64,000 nt of DNA from an uncultured bacterium. GTDB taxonomy: Bacteria > Verrucomicrobiota > Lentisphaeria > Victivallales > UBA1829. The DNA lies in contig CACZEK010000015.1 in NCBI GenBank assembly GCA_902780135.1, positions 1-64,000 of the forward strand. The letters are read 5' to 3'. The notes under the pieces were generated by a model, which saw only the letters and a list, made by a program, of their open reading frames with translations, made no database searches and was not told the DNA's origin. Made by a program: the position numbers and the translations under genes. The stretch's first letter is position 1. The number at the start of each line of letters is the position of its first letter. Positions 26,385 to 34,909 of the stretch are shown here, piece by piece.

Positions 26385-26412
26385 TTGATGTTTCTTTTTT
26401 TGGGATTATATT
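26385..26412 (+). promoter_or_regulatory. probable recJ promoter
   Basis: TTGATG (26385-26390), 16-bp spacer, TATATT (26407-26412), 39 bp before the recJ ATG. Confidence 0.6.
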
Positions 26413-26450
26413 TAGAGTGTGTTTTCGTAATCAAAAACAAGAAGAAGGCA

Positions 26451-28172
26451 ATGGAAAACAAAATATGGAGATGTTCTTCCGACGGTAAAGAAAACATTGT
26501 CGACAGATTGATCCGCGAGTCAGGCGTCATGCGCTCCGTTGCGCTCTACCTGGCTTCCCGAGGCATTACTCCCGAGACGCTGGGACGTTATCTGAACGCC
26601 ACCTTCGCCGACCTGAGTGATCCTTTCCGGTTTGCCGGCATAGAAATTGCCGTCCAGCGGCTTTGGCAGGCGATCCGTAATCGTGAACGAATCCTCATCC
26701 ACGGGGACTACGATACGGACGGCATCACCGCCACGGCGCTGCTGTCGTGGGTCCTCGAACGCAACGGGGGCCTGGTCACTTCGTTCCTGCCGCACCGGTT
26801 CGACGACGGGTACGGGTTCACGCCGGATTCGCTCCTGAAGGCGCTGGAAACGGTGCCCGGCGGGAAATGCGGCGTGCTCGTCACGGTCGACTGCGGCATC
26901 AACAGCGCGGAGGCCGTGCAGAAGGCGCGCGAACTCGGCATCGACGTCATCATCACGGACCACCACGAGCCCGCGGAGGACGATCTGCCCGAGGCGCTCG
27001 CCACCATCAATCCGAAGCTCGACCCGGTCGGGCTGGACGACCTGCTGCATCTGGCGGGCGTCGGCGTGGCGTTCAAGCTCTCCCATGCGTTCGTGATCTA
27101 CGGCCGCGCCCACAACGAGGGCGGCTACACGACCGACATGCAGGAGGTGCTGGACTTCGTCGCGCTCGGCACCGTGGCGGACATCGTGCCGCTGCTCGGA
27201 GAGAACCGCATCCTCGTCAAGTACGGCATGGAAATGCTCAAAAAGCAGCTCCGCCCCGGCGTCAACGCGCTCATCCAGCACGCCAGAGTCGAGTCGAACA
27301 TCCAGCCGTCCGACATCACCTTCAAGCTCGCGCCGCGCCTGAACGCCGCCGGCCGTCTCGGCAACGCCTCCTCCGCGCTCGCCCTCATGACCGCCGACAA
27401 CATCGTGGACGCCTACGAATACGCCGCCAAGCTCGACGAATTCAACCAGCGCCGCCAGGCGAAGGAGCAGGAGATCTTCCTCCAGGCGAAGGCGCAGGTG
27501 GAAAACGCGCCCGGATTCGCCTCGAACATGTCGATCATCGCCGCCGGCGAAAACTGGCACCAGGGCGTCATCGGCATCGTCGCCTCGCGTTTCGCGCGCG
27601 ACTACAACCGCCCCACCATCGTCCTCACGATCATCGGCAACGAGGCGCACGGGTCCGGACGCAGCGTCGGTTCGCTCAACCTCATCAAGATCCTCTCCCG
27701 CTGCTCGCATCTGCTGACCCGCTACGGCGGGCATCCGATGGCGGTCGGCCTCGGCATGAACAAGGACAAGATCGCCGAGTTCCAGCGGGAGTTCGAGAAA
27801 TGCGTGCGCGAGGAGGCGCAGCCGTCCGACCTCATCAACTACATCAACTATGACGGCGTGGTGCGGCTGGACGAGCTCAACGAGGAGTTCTTCCATTACC
27901 ACGGCATGCTCGGCCCCTTCGGGCACGGCAATCCGCAGCCGCTCTACCTGATCCGCGGCCTTGAGATCTCGCGCCTGATGACGATCCGTCCCGTCCACAC
28001 CAAGGGCGTCTTTACGGACGAATACGGCAATTCGTGCGACTTCATCGCGTTCAACAAGCACCTCGACATGGGAATGCGCTGGGACGTGATCGCGCAGCCG
28101 CAGATCAACGAATACTACGGCGAACGCAAACGCCAGCTGCAGGTGATCGACTTCCGTCCGTCCGCAGACTGA
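26451..28172 (+). CDS. recJ: single-stranded-DNA-specific exonuclease RecJ
   Basis: 573 aa. Start ATG 26451 is preceded by AGAAGG; a longer frame begins inside the promoter and is rejected. It is a 5'-3' exonuclease on single-stranded DNA in recombination and mismatch repair. The DHH phosphoesterase motifs are all visible: HGDYDTDG, VTVDCGI, DHHEP, GTVADIVPL, and the DHHA1 motif GSGRSVGSLNL with RYGGHPMAVGL. The length matches bacterial RecJ. It is transcribed alone and ends at a strong terminator. Confidence 0.96.
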   Translation: MENKIWRCSSDGKENIVDRLIRESGVMRSVALYLASRGITPETLGRYLNATFADLSDPFRFAGIEIAVQRLWQAIRNRERILIHGDYDTDGITATALLSWVLERNGGLVTSFLPHRFDDGYGFTPDSLLKALETVPGGKCGVLVTVDCGINSAEAVQKARELGIDVIITDHHEPAEDDLPEALATINPKLDPVGLDDLLHLAGVGVAFKLSHAFVIYGRAHNEGGYTTDMQEVLDFVALGTVADIVPLLGENRILVKYGMEMLKKQLRPGVNALIQHARVESNIQPSDITFKLAPRLNAAGRLGNASSALALMTADNIVDAYEYAAKLDEFNQRRQAKEQEIFLQAKAQVENAPGFASNMSIIAAGENWHQGVIGIVASRFARDYNRPTIVLTIIGNEAHGSGRSVGSLNLIKILSRCSHLLTRYGGHPMAVGLGMNKDKIAEFQREFEKCVREEAQPSDLINYINYDGVVRLDELNEEFFHYHGMLGPFGHGNPQPLYLIRGLEISRLMTIRPVHTKGVFTDEYGNSCDFIAFNKHLDMGMRWDVIAQPQINEYYGERKRQLQVIDFRPSAD

Positions 28173-28198
28173 GCGTATCGCGCCTCAAAAAAACACAG

Positions 28199-28230
28199 CG
28201 GCCGTTCCGTTTCCGGGGCGGCCGTTTTTT
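28199..28230 (+). terminator. Rho-independent terminator of recJ
   Basis: Arms cggccgttccg (from 28199) and cggggcggccg (to 28224) with two G-U pairs, then six T (28225-28230). An A-run at 28187-28193 would let it act for frr on the minus strand too. Confidence 0.85.
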
Positions 28231-28336
28231 GTCTCATGCCGGGCGGGCTTCCCGGAAAAAAGCCGCCGCCCGCGCCAGGCATGGAAACGAGGCGGACGGG
28301 CGGCTGTTCCGTACGGAAAAAGGGATGCGCGTCCGG

Positions 28337-28900
28337 TCAGACGGTCATGATCTCCTTTTCCTTCTCGGCGGAGACGGCGTCGAGCTTCTTGACGTATTCG
28401 TCGGTGAGCTTCTGGATCTTTTCGAGGAGTTCCTTGAGTTCGTCCTCGTTGATGACGGAGTCCTTCTCCATCTTCTTGGCGGTCTCGTTGCCGTCGCGGC
28501 GGATGTTGCGCACGGAGACTTTCGCCTCTTCGCAGCGCGCCTTCACCTGCTTGGTGAGCTGCTGGCGGCGTTCGCCGGAGAGCGGGGGGATGGGCAGGCG
28601 GATGACCTTGCCGTCGTTGAGCGGGGTGATGCCGAGGTTGGAGGCGATGATCGCCTTTTCGATTTTCGCGAGCGCGGACTTGTCCCACGGCTGAATGGCG
28701 ATCGTGCGCGGATCGGGCGTGGAGATGCCCGCCACGTCGCGCAGCTTGGTCTGGGTGCCGTAATAATCGATCGTGATCGGGTCGACGAGCGCGGTCGACG
28801 CCTTGCCGGTGCGGATGGCGGAAAAATCGTGTTTCATGGACTCTTCCGACTTCATCATGCGCTCCTCGAGTTCGTCGAGAAGATTGCTCATTTCGCTCAT
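28337..28900 (-). CDS. frr: ribosome recycling factor
   Basis: 187 aa, the standard length. It splits post-termination ribosomes together with EF-G. Typical motifs are MKHDFSAIRTGKAS near the N-terminus, YYGTQTKLRDVA, IQPWDKSALAKIEKAI and VRNIRRDGNETAKKMEKD. The usual neighbours pyrH and tsf are absent; it is monocistronic here with its own promoter. An internal ATG three codons down (MSNLLDE) is an alternative start. Confidence 0.96.
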   Translation of the reverse strand: MSEMSNLLDELEERMMKSEESMKHDFSAIRTGKASTALVDPITIDYYGTQTKLRDVAGISTPDPRTIAIQPWDKSALAKIEKAIIASNLGITPLNDGKVIRLPIPPLSGERRQQLTKQVKARCEEAKVSVRNIRRDGNETAKKMEKDSVINEDELKELLEKIQKLTDEYVKKLDAVSAEKEKEIMTV

Positions 28901-29008
28901 TTGGGGATGCTCCTTCCTGTCGCGGGTTCGTTTGCGCCCGGATGAATGCCGGGCCGGTTTCCGCGCCGCGAATCGCCTTCGGACGCGGTGTTGTTTGTTT
29001 CTGTGAAC

Positions 29009-29036
29009 ACTATACTACCCTTTTCAAAATAATCAA
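29009..29036 (-). promoter_or_regulatory. promoter of frr
   Basis: Minus strand TTGATT (29031-29036), 16-bp spacer, TATAGT (29009-29014). Confidence 0.65.
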
Positions 29037-29088
29037 CCTCAAAAACGCATTTTTCTCCGATTTTTCCGCTTTCCGGCGGAAAAAGCCG

Positions 29089-29172
29089 AAAAAAATCCCC
29101 CCGCCGCGTCCTCCTGAATCCCGCCGTCCCGGCCGGAACGGCGTTCGTGAGGAGAAAAGCCGGGGGGGATTC
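29089..29172 (-). terminator. long terminator of the TPR gene
   Basis: Outer arms atcccccc (29095-29102) and gggggggat (29162-29170) with an inner cgccgt...acggcg stem; on the minus strand about seven T follow (29089-29095). Confidence 0.7.
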
Positions 29173-29196
29173 TCCGTGAAACGGCTGTTCGCGCCG

Positions 29197-30576
29197 TTAT
29201 TTGTTTTCCTCGTAGAACTTGTTGATGCGTTCGGCGACGTCGAGGTACTTGATGTCGACGGCGTAGATCTGCTTGAAGCAGTCGAGCGCCTCTTTCTTCC
29301 TGCCCATGGTGTCGTAGGTGCAGCCGAGGTGGTACAGGGTGAACATCTTGTCGGCGTTCATGGTGGGCATGTCCTCGAGGGCGCGGTTGAACTGCTCGAT
29401 AGCCATGTCGAACTGGTTCTTGGCGGCGAAGCAGCGGCCGAGGTAGACGATGGCGATCAGGCGGTGCTGCGGGTTGCGCTGCGCGATCTGGAACTGTTCC
29501 AGCGCGTCGTCGACCGCGCCGCCTTCCCAGAGGAGCTCGGCGTATTCGAAGCGGATCTGGAGGTCGTTCGGGTACATGCGGATACGGTCCTGATAGCGTT
29601 CCATGCGGTAGTCGTAGTTCGCCTTCTTCTCGGCGTCGATCTCTTCCTGCGGACGGCCGTCCTTGATCATCTGTTCGACCTTGCGCTTGGAGATGGCGGT
29701 GTTCGCCTTTTCGATCGCCTTGTCGATGGCGGGGTCGAGCGTGCCCATCTTGTTGACGATCCACGTATACGCTTCGATCGCCTTTTCGAATTCTTCCGCG
29801 CGGAGATAGAGCTCGGCGAGGCGGCGGCGGGTGTCGATGGACTCGTTGCCTTCCGCGATCTCCTTCGAATACTTTTCGATCATCTCGCGGATGTCGTCCT
29901 CGGCGCGGATGATGCGGTCGCCCTGGTCCTTGTTGCCCGTGTTGAGGTTCTTCTTGAAGTCGGACTTTTCGCCTTGGCCCCACTTGCCCTTTTCCATGGA
30001 GGCGAGTGCGGCGGCTTCACGCAGAAGGGCGAGTTTTTCGAGGTCGCCGGGATACTTGTCGGCGAGTTTCTGGCAGATGGTGAGGTACTTGATGCCCTGT
30101 CCGTCGGCCTTGTAGTATTCGCCGAGCTTGACGATGTTGGCTTCGTTCTTGTCGTCCTTTTCCACGATGAGCTCGTACGCTTCCACGCAGATGAACATCG
30201 CCTCGAGCTTCTTCGCGGCTTCGGCGAGGAGAGTCAGCGCGGCGGGATTGAAGACGTTGAACGCGAGGGCTTCTTCCGCTTCGTCCATGGCCTCTTTCGG
30301 CTTCTTGGCTTTCAGCATGTTGCCCTTCGTGACGTGGGCCAATGCCTTGACCGTGGACAGCGTCTTGGCGACGGAACCCATTTTCGCGTAGTAGTCGCGT
30401 TCGCACTTGCGGAGTTTTTCGCGGGCGTCGAGGAATCCGGGGTCGAACTGAACGATCTCCTTGAAGAGCGTGATGGCGTATTCCAGGTTGTTCTGGTTCA
30501 TCACCTGCATCGCCTTCGTGTAGGCGGATTTGGTCGCGGCGGAAACGTCCTTCAAGGTCTTTTTGACGATTGCCAT
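29197..30576 (-). CDS. cytoplasmic tetratricopeptide-repeat protein
   Basis: 459 aa without signal peptide or membrane helix. TPR-like helical pairs occur through the protein, for example LEYAITLFKEIVQFDPGF (residues 32-49), RRRLAELYLRAEEFEKAIEAY and VYLGRCFAAKNQFDMAIEQF. The middle (about 205-240 and 290-320) is Lys/Glu-rich and coiled-coil-like. I do not recognise a named family; TPR proteins are scaffolds. It lies alone, divergent from mnmE, and ends at a large terminator. The strong codon regularity and stable context suggest a well-expressed gene. Confidence 0.8.
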   Translation of the reverse strand: MAIVKKTLKDVSAATKSAYTKAMQVMNQNNLEYAITLFKEIVQFDPGFLDAREKLRKCERDYYAKMGSVAKTLSTVKALAHVTKGNMLKAKKPKEAMDEAEEALAFNVFNPAALTLLAEAAKKLEAMFICVEAYELIVEKDDKNEANIVKLGEYYKADGQGIKYLTICQKLADKYPGDLEKLALLREAAALASMEKGKWGQGEKSDFKKNLNTGNKDQGDRIIRAEDDIREMIEKYSKEIAEGNESIDTRRRLAELYLRAEEFEKAIEAYTWIVNKMGTLDPAIDKAIEKANTAISKRKVEQMIKDGRPQEEIDAEKKANYDYRMERYQDRIRMYPNDLQIRFEYAELLWEGGAVDDALEQFQIAQRNPQHRLIAIVYLGRCFAAKNQFDMAIEQFNRALEDMPTMNADKMFTLYHLGCTYDTMGRKKEALDCFKQIYAVDIKYLDVAERINKFYEENK

Positions 30577-30599
30577 AAGTAAGAAACCTCCTCATGGGG

Positions 30600-30628
30600 T
30601 TGAAAAATGCGTGTTCGCGGTGTATAAT
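30600..30628 (+). promoter_or_regulatory. promoter of mnmE
   Basis: TTGAAA (30600-30605), 17-bp spacer, TATAAT (30623-30628), preceded by TG at 30621-30622. Confidence 0.8.
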
Positions 30629-30709
30629 ATAAATATAACACTACTACCGAAACGCCGGAAAATCAAGTCCGGCTCCCCTCTTTTTTTCGTTTTTTTGGAG
30701 TTTTTCGCC

Positions 30710-32146
30710 TTGTTTGAGCATGAGAACGACACGATCGCGGCGGTCTGCACCGGCACGGGAGGCGCGGTAAGCATCATCCGCGTCTCCGGCCCCCGCGCGC
30801 TCGACGTCGTCCGCGGCGTCTGGCGCGGCAAACGCATGCCCGGCCCGGACTGCCCGCGCGTCATGCTGTACGGCCATATCGTGTCCGGCGCGGAGGACGG
30901 CGCGGGGGAACCCTCCCTGGCGGTCTTCATGCCCGCGCCGCACAGTTTCACGGGCGAGGACGTGGCGGAGATCCACTGCCACGGCGGCAGTTTCGCCGCG
31001 CGGCGCGCGCTCCGGCTGGCGCTTCAGGCGGGCGCACGGCTCGCGCAGAACGGCGAGTTCACGCGGCGCGCGTTCCTCAACGGCAAGCTCGACCTGACGC
31101 AGGCGGAGGGCGTCTTGGACCTCATCAACGCCGGGAGCGAACGCGCCGGGCTCCTCGCCGAACGCCAGCTCAACGGCGCGGTCGGCTCGCTCGTCCGCGA
31201 AATCCGCGCCGAAGCGGTCCATCTGCTCTCCGAATGCGAATCCCGCCTCGATTTCTCCGAGGAGGACCTCGACTGGATGCCGCCGGACGTCCTTTCCGGC
31301 AGGATCGACTCTCTGCGCGAACAGGCCGCCGGGCTCGCGTCCACCGCCCGCGCGGGCGCGCTCATCCGCGACGGCGTTTCCCTCGTCATCGCCGGTCCGC
31401 CGAACGCCGGAAAATCCAGCCTCCTCAACCGCATGCTCGGCTACGACCGCGCCATCGTCACGCCCGTCCCCGGCACCACGCGCGACACCCTCGAGGAATC
31501 CGTCTCCATCGGAGGCATCCCGTTCCGCGTGACCGACACCGCCGGGCTGCGCGACGCGGAGCAGGCGGACCCGGTCGAGGCGATGGGCATGGAGCGTTCG
31601 CAACAGTCCCTCGGCGCGGCGGATATCGTGCTGTGGCTGCTGGACGCCTCCGAGCCCGCTGAATCTTTCCCCGCTCAATTCGAGGCTATGGACAAGGCGG
31701 AAAAAGCCGTGCGCGGCAAGTTCATTCCCTGCTGGAACAAGATGGACGGCGCGGCGGTGTCCCCCGGCGAACTCGACCGGGCGTATTCGCCCGGAAACGC
31801 CGATCCCAATCAGGGGACCGGAAAACCGCCCGTTTTCGAGCATATTTCCGCGCGGACCGGCGACGGCATCGAGCATCTGTTCCGCCGCCTCGAAACAACC
31901 GCCTGGGACGGCCTTCCGCCCGCCGCGCAGTCCGGCGCGGCCGCCGTCTCCGAGCGCCACGCCGCGCTCCTCGAACAGGCCGCAAATCATCTCGCCGCCG
32001 CCAGCGAATGCGTGCTGGCGGGATCCTGGGAGCTGGCGGGCAGTTCGCTCCGCACCGCCGCCGAGCTGATCGGCTGCATCACGGGCGAGACCGCCACGCC
32101 GGACGTCCTCGACGAGATCTTCTCCCGGTTCTGCATCGGGAAATGA
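30710..32146 (+). CDS. mnmE: tRNA uridine-5-carboxymethylaminomethyl modification GTPase
   Basis: 478 aa from TTG 30710, which has GGAG nine bases upstream and fits the family N-terminus (ENDTIAAVCTGTGGAVSIIRVSG). A longer frame runs back through the promoter. With MnmG it installs cmnm5 on wobble U34 of certain tRNAs. Motifs: P-loop GPPNAGKSS, G2 TTRD, G3 DTAGLRD, G4 NKMD, and the invariant C-terminal FCIGK with the catalytic-type Cys. The folate-binding N-domain and helical domain are intact. MnmG is not in the window. Confidence 0.95.
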   Translation: MFEHENDTIAAVCTGTGGAVSIIRVSGPRALDVVRGVWRGKRMPGPDCPRVMLYGHIVSGAEDGAGEPSLAVFMPAPHSFTGEDVAEIHCHGGSFAARRALRLALQAGARLAQNGEFTRRAFLNGKLDLTQAEGVLDLINAGSERAGLLAERQLNGAVGSLVREIRAEAVHLLSECESRLDFSEEDLDWMPPDVLSGRIDSLREQAAGLASTARAGALIRDGVSLVIAGPPNAGKSSLLNRMLGYDRAIVTPVPGTTRDTLEESVSIGGIPFRVTDTAGLRDAEQADPVEAMGMERSQQSLGAADIVLWLLDASEPAESFPAQFEAMDKAEKAVRGKFIPCWNKMDGAAVSPGELDRAYSPGNADPNQGTGKPPVFEHISARTGDGIEHLFRRLETTAWDGLPPAAQSGAAAVSERHAALLEQAANHLAAASECVLAGSWELAGSSLRTAAELIGCITGETATPDVLDEIFSRFCIGK

Positions 32147-32163
32147 CCTGAAAACCAGGCGCG

Positions 32164-32190
32164 AAAAAAAGCTCCGCATCTCTGCGGAGC
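32164..32190 (-). terminator. terminator of metY
   Basis: Perfect arms gctccgca (32171-32178) and tgcggagc (32183-32190); on the minus strand seven T follow (32164-32170). Confidence 0.88.
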
Positions 32191-32259
32191 CGGGAAGGAA
32201 CGGACAAATCTTTTCGCGGGGCGCGGCCTTTTGCGGTTCGCGCCTCGCGTTTTTTGTGC

Positions 32260-33537
32260 TCAGATGAGCTTCAGAGCGTCGTCGAGCGCGCCGATGATGT
32301 CGTCGACGTTTTCGAGGCCGATGGAGAGGCGGATGAGCTCGGGCGGGAGCCCCGCCTTGATCTGGTCCTCTTCGCTCAGCTGCGAGTGCGTCGTGCTGGC
32401 GGGGTGGATGATGAGGCTCTTGGCGTCGCCGACGTTCGCGATGATCGTGAAGAGCGCGACGTTGTCCACGAGCTTCTGCGCGGCTTCCGCGCCGCCCTTC
32501 ACGCCGAACACGACCATGCCGTTCGCGCCGTCCGGCAGATACTTCTTCGCCAGCGGCTGGAATCCCGGATACTTGACCCAGGCGGCCTTCGGATGGTTCT
32601 TCAGGAAGTTCGCGACCGCGAGGCCGTTTTCGCTGTGGCGCGCGGTGCGGAGCGGGAGGGATTCGAGGCCCTGGAGGAATATCCAGGCGGCGTCCGGCGC
32701 GAGCGTCGGGCCCTGGTTGCGGAGACCGACCGTGCGGAGGCGCAGGATGAACGCCAGCGGGTTGTTCGGGCCGAGGTCGTGCGCGAAACGCAGGCCGTGG
32801 TAGCCGCGGTCGGGCTGGTTGTACAGCTCGAATTTCGGATCGGTCCAGTCGAAATTGCCCGCGTCGACGACCGCGCCGCCGATCGCCGTGCCGTGCCCGC
32901 CGATCCACTTCGAGAGCGAGTGGATCACGATGTTCGCGCCGTGTTCGATCGGACGGAGCAGGGTGGGGGGCGTGAAGGTGGAGTCGACGATGAGCGGGAG
33001 GTGGTGCTTCTGCGCGATCTTCGCGTAGGCTTCGATGTCCGCGATGTCGAGCCCGGGATTGCCGACCGTCTCGATGTAGATGGCGCGGGTGTGCTCGTTG
33101 ATCGCGCGTTCGACCGCGTCGAAGTCGTTCACCTGCGTGAAGTTCACCTTGATGCCCTGCTGCGGCAGGATCGCGTCGAACTGCGTGAACGTGCCGCCGT
33201 ACAGGTTGTTCGCCGCCACGATCTCGTCGCCCTGTTTCGCGATGTTCGTGATCGTGAAGTAGATCGCCGCCGTGCCGGAGGAGACGGCGAGCGCCGCCTT
33301 GCCGCCGTCGAGCGCAGCCAGACGCTGTTCCAGCACGTCCTCGGTCGGGTTCATGAGGCGGGCGTAGATGTTGCCGGTTTCGCGCAGGCCGAAGAGGTCG
33401 GCGCCGTGCTTGGAGTTGCGGAACGCGTATGCCGTGGTGCGGTAGACCGGGACGGCGCGCGAAAGCGTGGTCGGGTCGGGGACCTGTCCGGCGTGGATGG
33501 CGAGGGTTTCGATGCGGTATTGTTTGTTGTCGGCCAT
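32260..33537 (-). CDS. metY: O-acetylhomoserine sulfhydrylase/aminocarboxypropyltransferase
   Basis: 425 aa, a PLP fold I enzyme of the Cys/Met metabolism family. It makes homocysteine from O-acetylhomoserine and sulfide. Family motifs: TLAIHAGQVPDPTT at the N-terminus, YARLMNPT, SSGTAAIY, DSTFTPPTLLRP, and the PLP lysine in HSLSKWIGGHG. The length of about 425 aa and the HGTAIGG segment favour MetY over the shorter MetB/MetC. Homocysteine feeds the SAM cycle whose genes (ahcY, metK) are found at 57762-61451. The gene has a leader of about 200 nt with an unusual early terminator. Confidence 0.93.
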   Translation of the reverse strand: MADNKQYRIETLAIHAGQVPDPTTLSRAVPVYRTTAYAFRNSKHGADLFGLRETGNIYARLMNPTEDVLEQRLAALDGGKAALAVSSGTAAIYFTITNIAKQGDEIVAANNLYGGTFTQFDAILPQQGIKVNFTQVNDFDAVERAINEHTRAIYIETVGNPGLDIADIEAYAKIAQKHHLPLIVDSTFTPPTLLRPIEHGANIVIHSLSKWIGGHGTAIGGAVVDAGNFDWTDPKFELYNQPDRGYHGLRFAHDLGPNNPLAFILRLRTVGLRNQGPTLAPDAAWIFLQGLESLPLRTARHSENGLAVANFLKNHPKAAWVKYPGFQPLAKKYLPDGANGMVVFGVKGGAEAAQKLVDNVALFTIIANVGDAKSLIIHPASTTHSQLSEEDQIKAGLPPELIRLSIGLENVDDIIGALDDALKLI

Positions 33538-33698
33538 AGTAGTGTCTCCTTATGCGAACGGAGGAAGGAAGCTGTGTTCGCGGTTTCGTTTTGTGTTCAA
33601 TGCGGCTTGACGTGCGAAGGGAAGAGCTGGTGTTACTTGATCGGCCTCCTGACCATGTTGTTTTTTAAAGGCTATTAAAAAAGTAGTGTTTATGTTCG

Positions 33699-33722
33699 AA
33701 AAAAGACCGGAGCGGACTCCGG
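33699..33722 (-). terminator. promoter-proximal terminator-like hairpin in the metY leader
   Basis: On the minus strand arms CCGGAG and CTCCGG around TCCG (33707-33722), then TCTTTTTT (33699-33706). The hairpin begins only about 13 nt after the likely transcription start and more than 160 nt before metY. Confidence 0.7.
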
Positions 33723-33741
33723 AATCGGGTTGACGGGAACT

Positions 33742-33769
33742 AATATAGCACAAAAAAACGAGAAGTCAA
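33742..33769 (-). promoter_or_regulatory. promoter of the metY leader
   Basis: Minus strand TTGACT (33764-33769), 16-bp spacer, TATATT (33742-33747). The 389-bp gap 33538-33926 otherwise holds the metY leader and the divergent glycosyltransferase promoter; no gene is seen. Confidence 0.75.
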
Positions 33770-33850
33770 GCGAAATCCTGATTATTTTGGTAGATTTTTT
33801 GCCGCACCCGAAAAAAACGCCTCATTTTCGACGAAAAAAACACGGCACAC

Positions 33851-33878
33851 TTGCTTTTTGGGAGAAAGGCTGTATTGT
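33851..33878 (+). promoter_or_regulatory. probable promoter of the glycosyltransferase operon
   Basis: TTGCTT (33851-33856), 16-bp spacer, TATTGT (33873-33878), 48 bp before the first ATG. Confidence 0.5.
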
Positions 33879-33926
33879 TTTATGGATAACGGAACGGCAT
33901 GAAAGCATGACAACGGAGTTCGCGCA

Positions 33927-34859
33927 ATGAAAAACAATACGGTCGTTACGGTCGGCGACATCAACTACCTGTGGGGCATTTTCATGCTCATCGCCTCCAT
34001 GCGGAAATCCGGCATGGACGAGCCTGTCCTGGTCGGCGCGCACAAGTTCACGCCCGAGGCGGAAGAGATTCTGAAGCAGCTCGGCGATGTGACCGTCTAC
34101 ACGCTGAAGGACATCGACCGTTCCCTTACCTGCTACAAGCCGCTCGTGATGCTTCAGGCGCAGACGGAATACATCTCATGGGCGGACAGCGACGGATATT
34201 TCGTTGGGAACTGCTCGAAGCGTCTGCCGCCGCTTTCGCCGGAGGAGATCCATGTCCGCATGCGTTCGCCGGAGGAACAGCCCGGAGCATTCCGCGGCTA
34301 CGAATACGGCGAGGACGGGCGCAGCATTCCGAAGGCGATCCTGGAAGTCTGGAAGGCGGATATCGGCGGCAACTCCGAACCGCGTACGCACAGGAGCTGT
34401 TCCGCCTGCTGTCTCTCCGTCCATCGGAGCGCCCGCCCGTTCCTGGAGAAATGGCACGACCAGATGATGAAGATCCTGCCCGCCGGAAACAAAGGCGTGG
34501 TGGACCGTTCCCTGAAATACTATCACCAGCTTGACGAATCGGTCCTGAACAGCGTTCTGAGCTTCTGGCCGCAGGCGCCGCGCGTGTCGGACACGTTCCG
34601 GCTGGACAAGGACCCCAACGAACTTTTCGTGCATTTCGTCGGGATCCCGAAGCCGTGGATCAATTGGACGCCGAACTCGTTCCGGCATTTCGACACCTAT
34701 ACGGCGGTCGCCGACTGGGCTGTCAAACAGGGCTTCAAGCTTCCCGGCCCGCTCCCGTACAGCCTGAACCCGGCGCACAAGACCATGTGCCGCCTGATGC
34801 TTCACCCGGTCAACATCGGCACGAAGATCAAACGCCGCCTGAAAAAGATGTTTCATTGA
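33927..34859 (+). CDS. GT-A-type glycosyltransferase-like protein
   Basis: 310 aa. The N-terminus (TVVTVGDINYLWGIFMLIASMRKSG) resembles the nucleotide-sugar-binding half of GT8-like enzymes, and WADSDGYFVGN supplies a DxD-type metal/nucleotide motif (DSD). A later LFVHFVGIPKPW segment is like the C-terminal HxxG-K signature of GT8 proteins. The basic C-terminus (KIKRRLKKMFH) could touch the membrane. It is first of three glycosyltransferase-type genes with about 50-bp gaps, probably making an exopolysaccharide or LPS part. The donor sugar is unknown; the family assignment is moderate. Confidence 0.65.
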   Translation: MKNNTVVTVGDINYLWGIFMLIASMRKSGMDEPVLVGAHKFTPEAEEILKQLGDVTVYTLKDIDRSLTCYKPLVMLQAQTEYISWADSDGYFVGNCSKRLPPLSPEEIHVRMRSPEEQPGAFRGYEYGEDGRSIPKAILEVWKADIGGNSEPRTHRSCSACCLSVHRSARPFLEKWHDQMMKILPAGNKGVVDRSLKYYHQLDESVLNSVLSFWPQAPRVSDTFRLDKDPNELFVHFVGIPKPWINWTPNSFRHFDTYTAVADWAVKQGFKLPGPLPYSLNPAHKTMCRLMLHPVNIGTKIKRRLKKMFH

Positions 34860-34909
34860 GGTCTGAAACAGAGTATTAATTTGAAATACAATAGGGGTTG
34901 TGGGTAACA

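Noticed and set aside
26385..26450. Earlier start for recJ
   Set aside because: It overlaps the promoter; ATG 26451 has a ribosome site and fits the family N-terminus.
33538..33735. SAM riboswitch in the metY leader
   Set aside because: The terminator hairpin precedes, not follows, most of the leader, and no SAM aptamer consensus is seen; reported only as an unusual leader.
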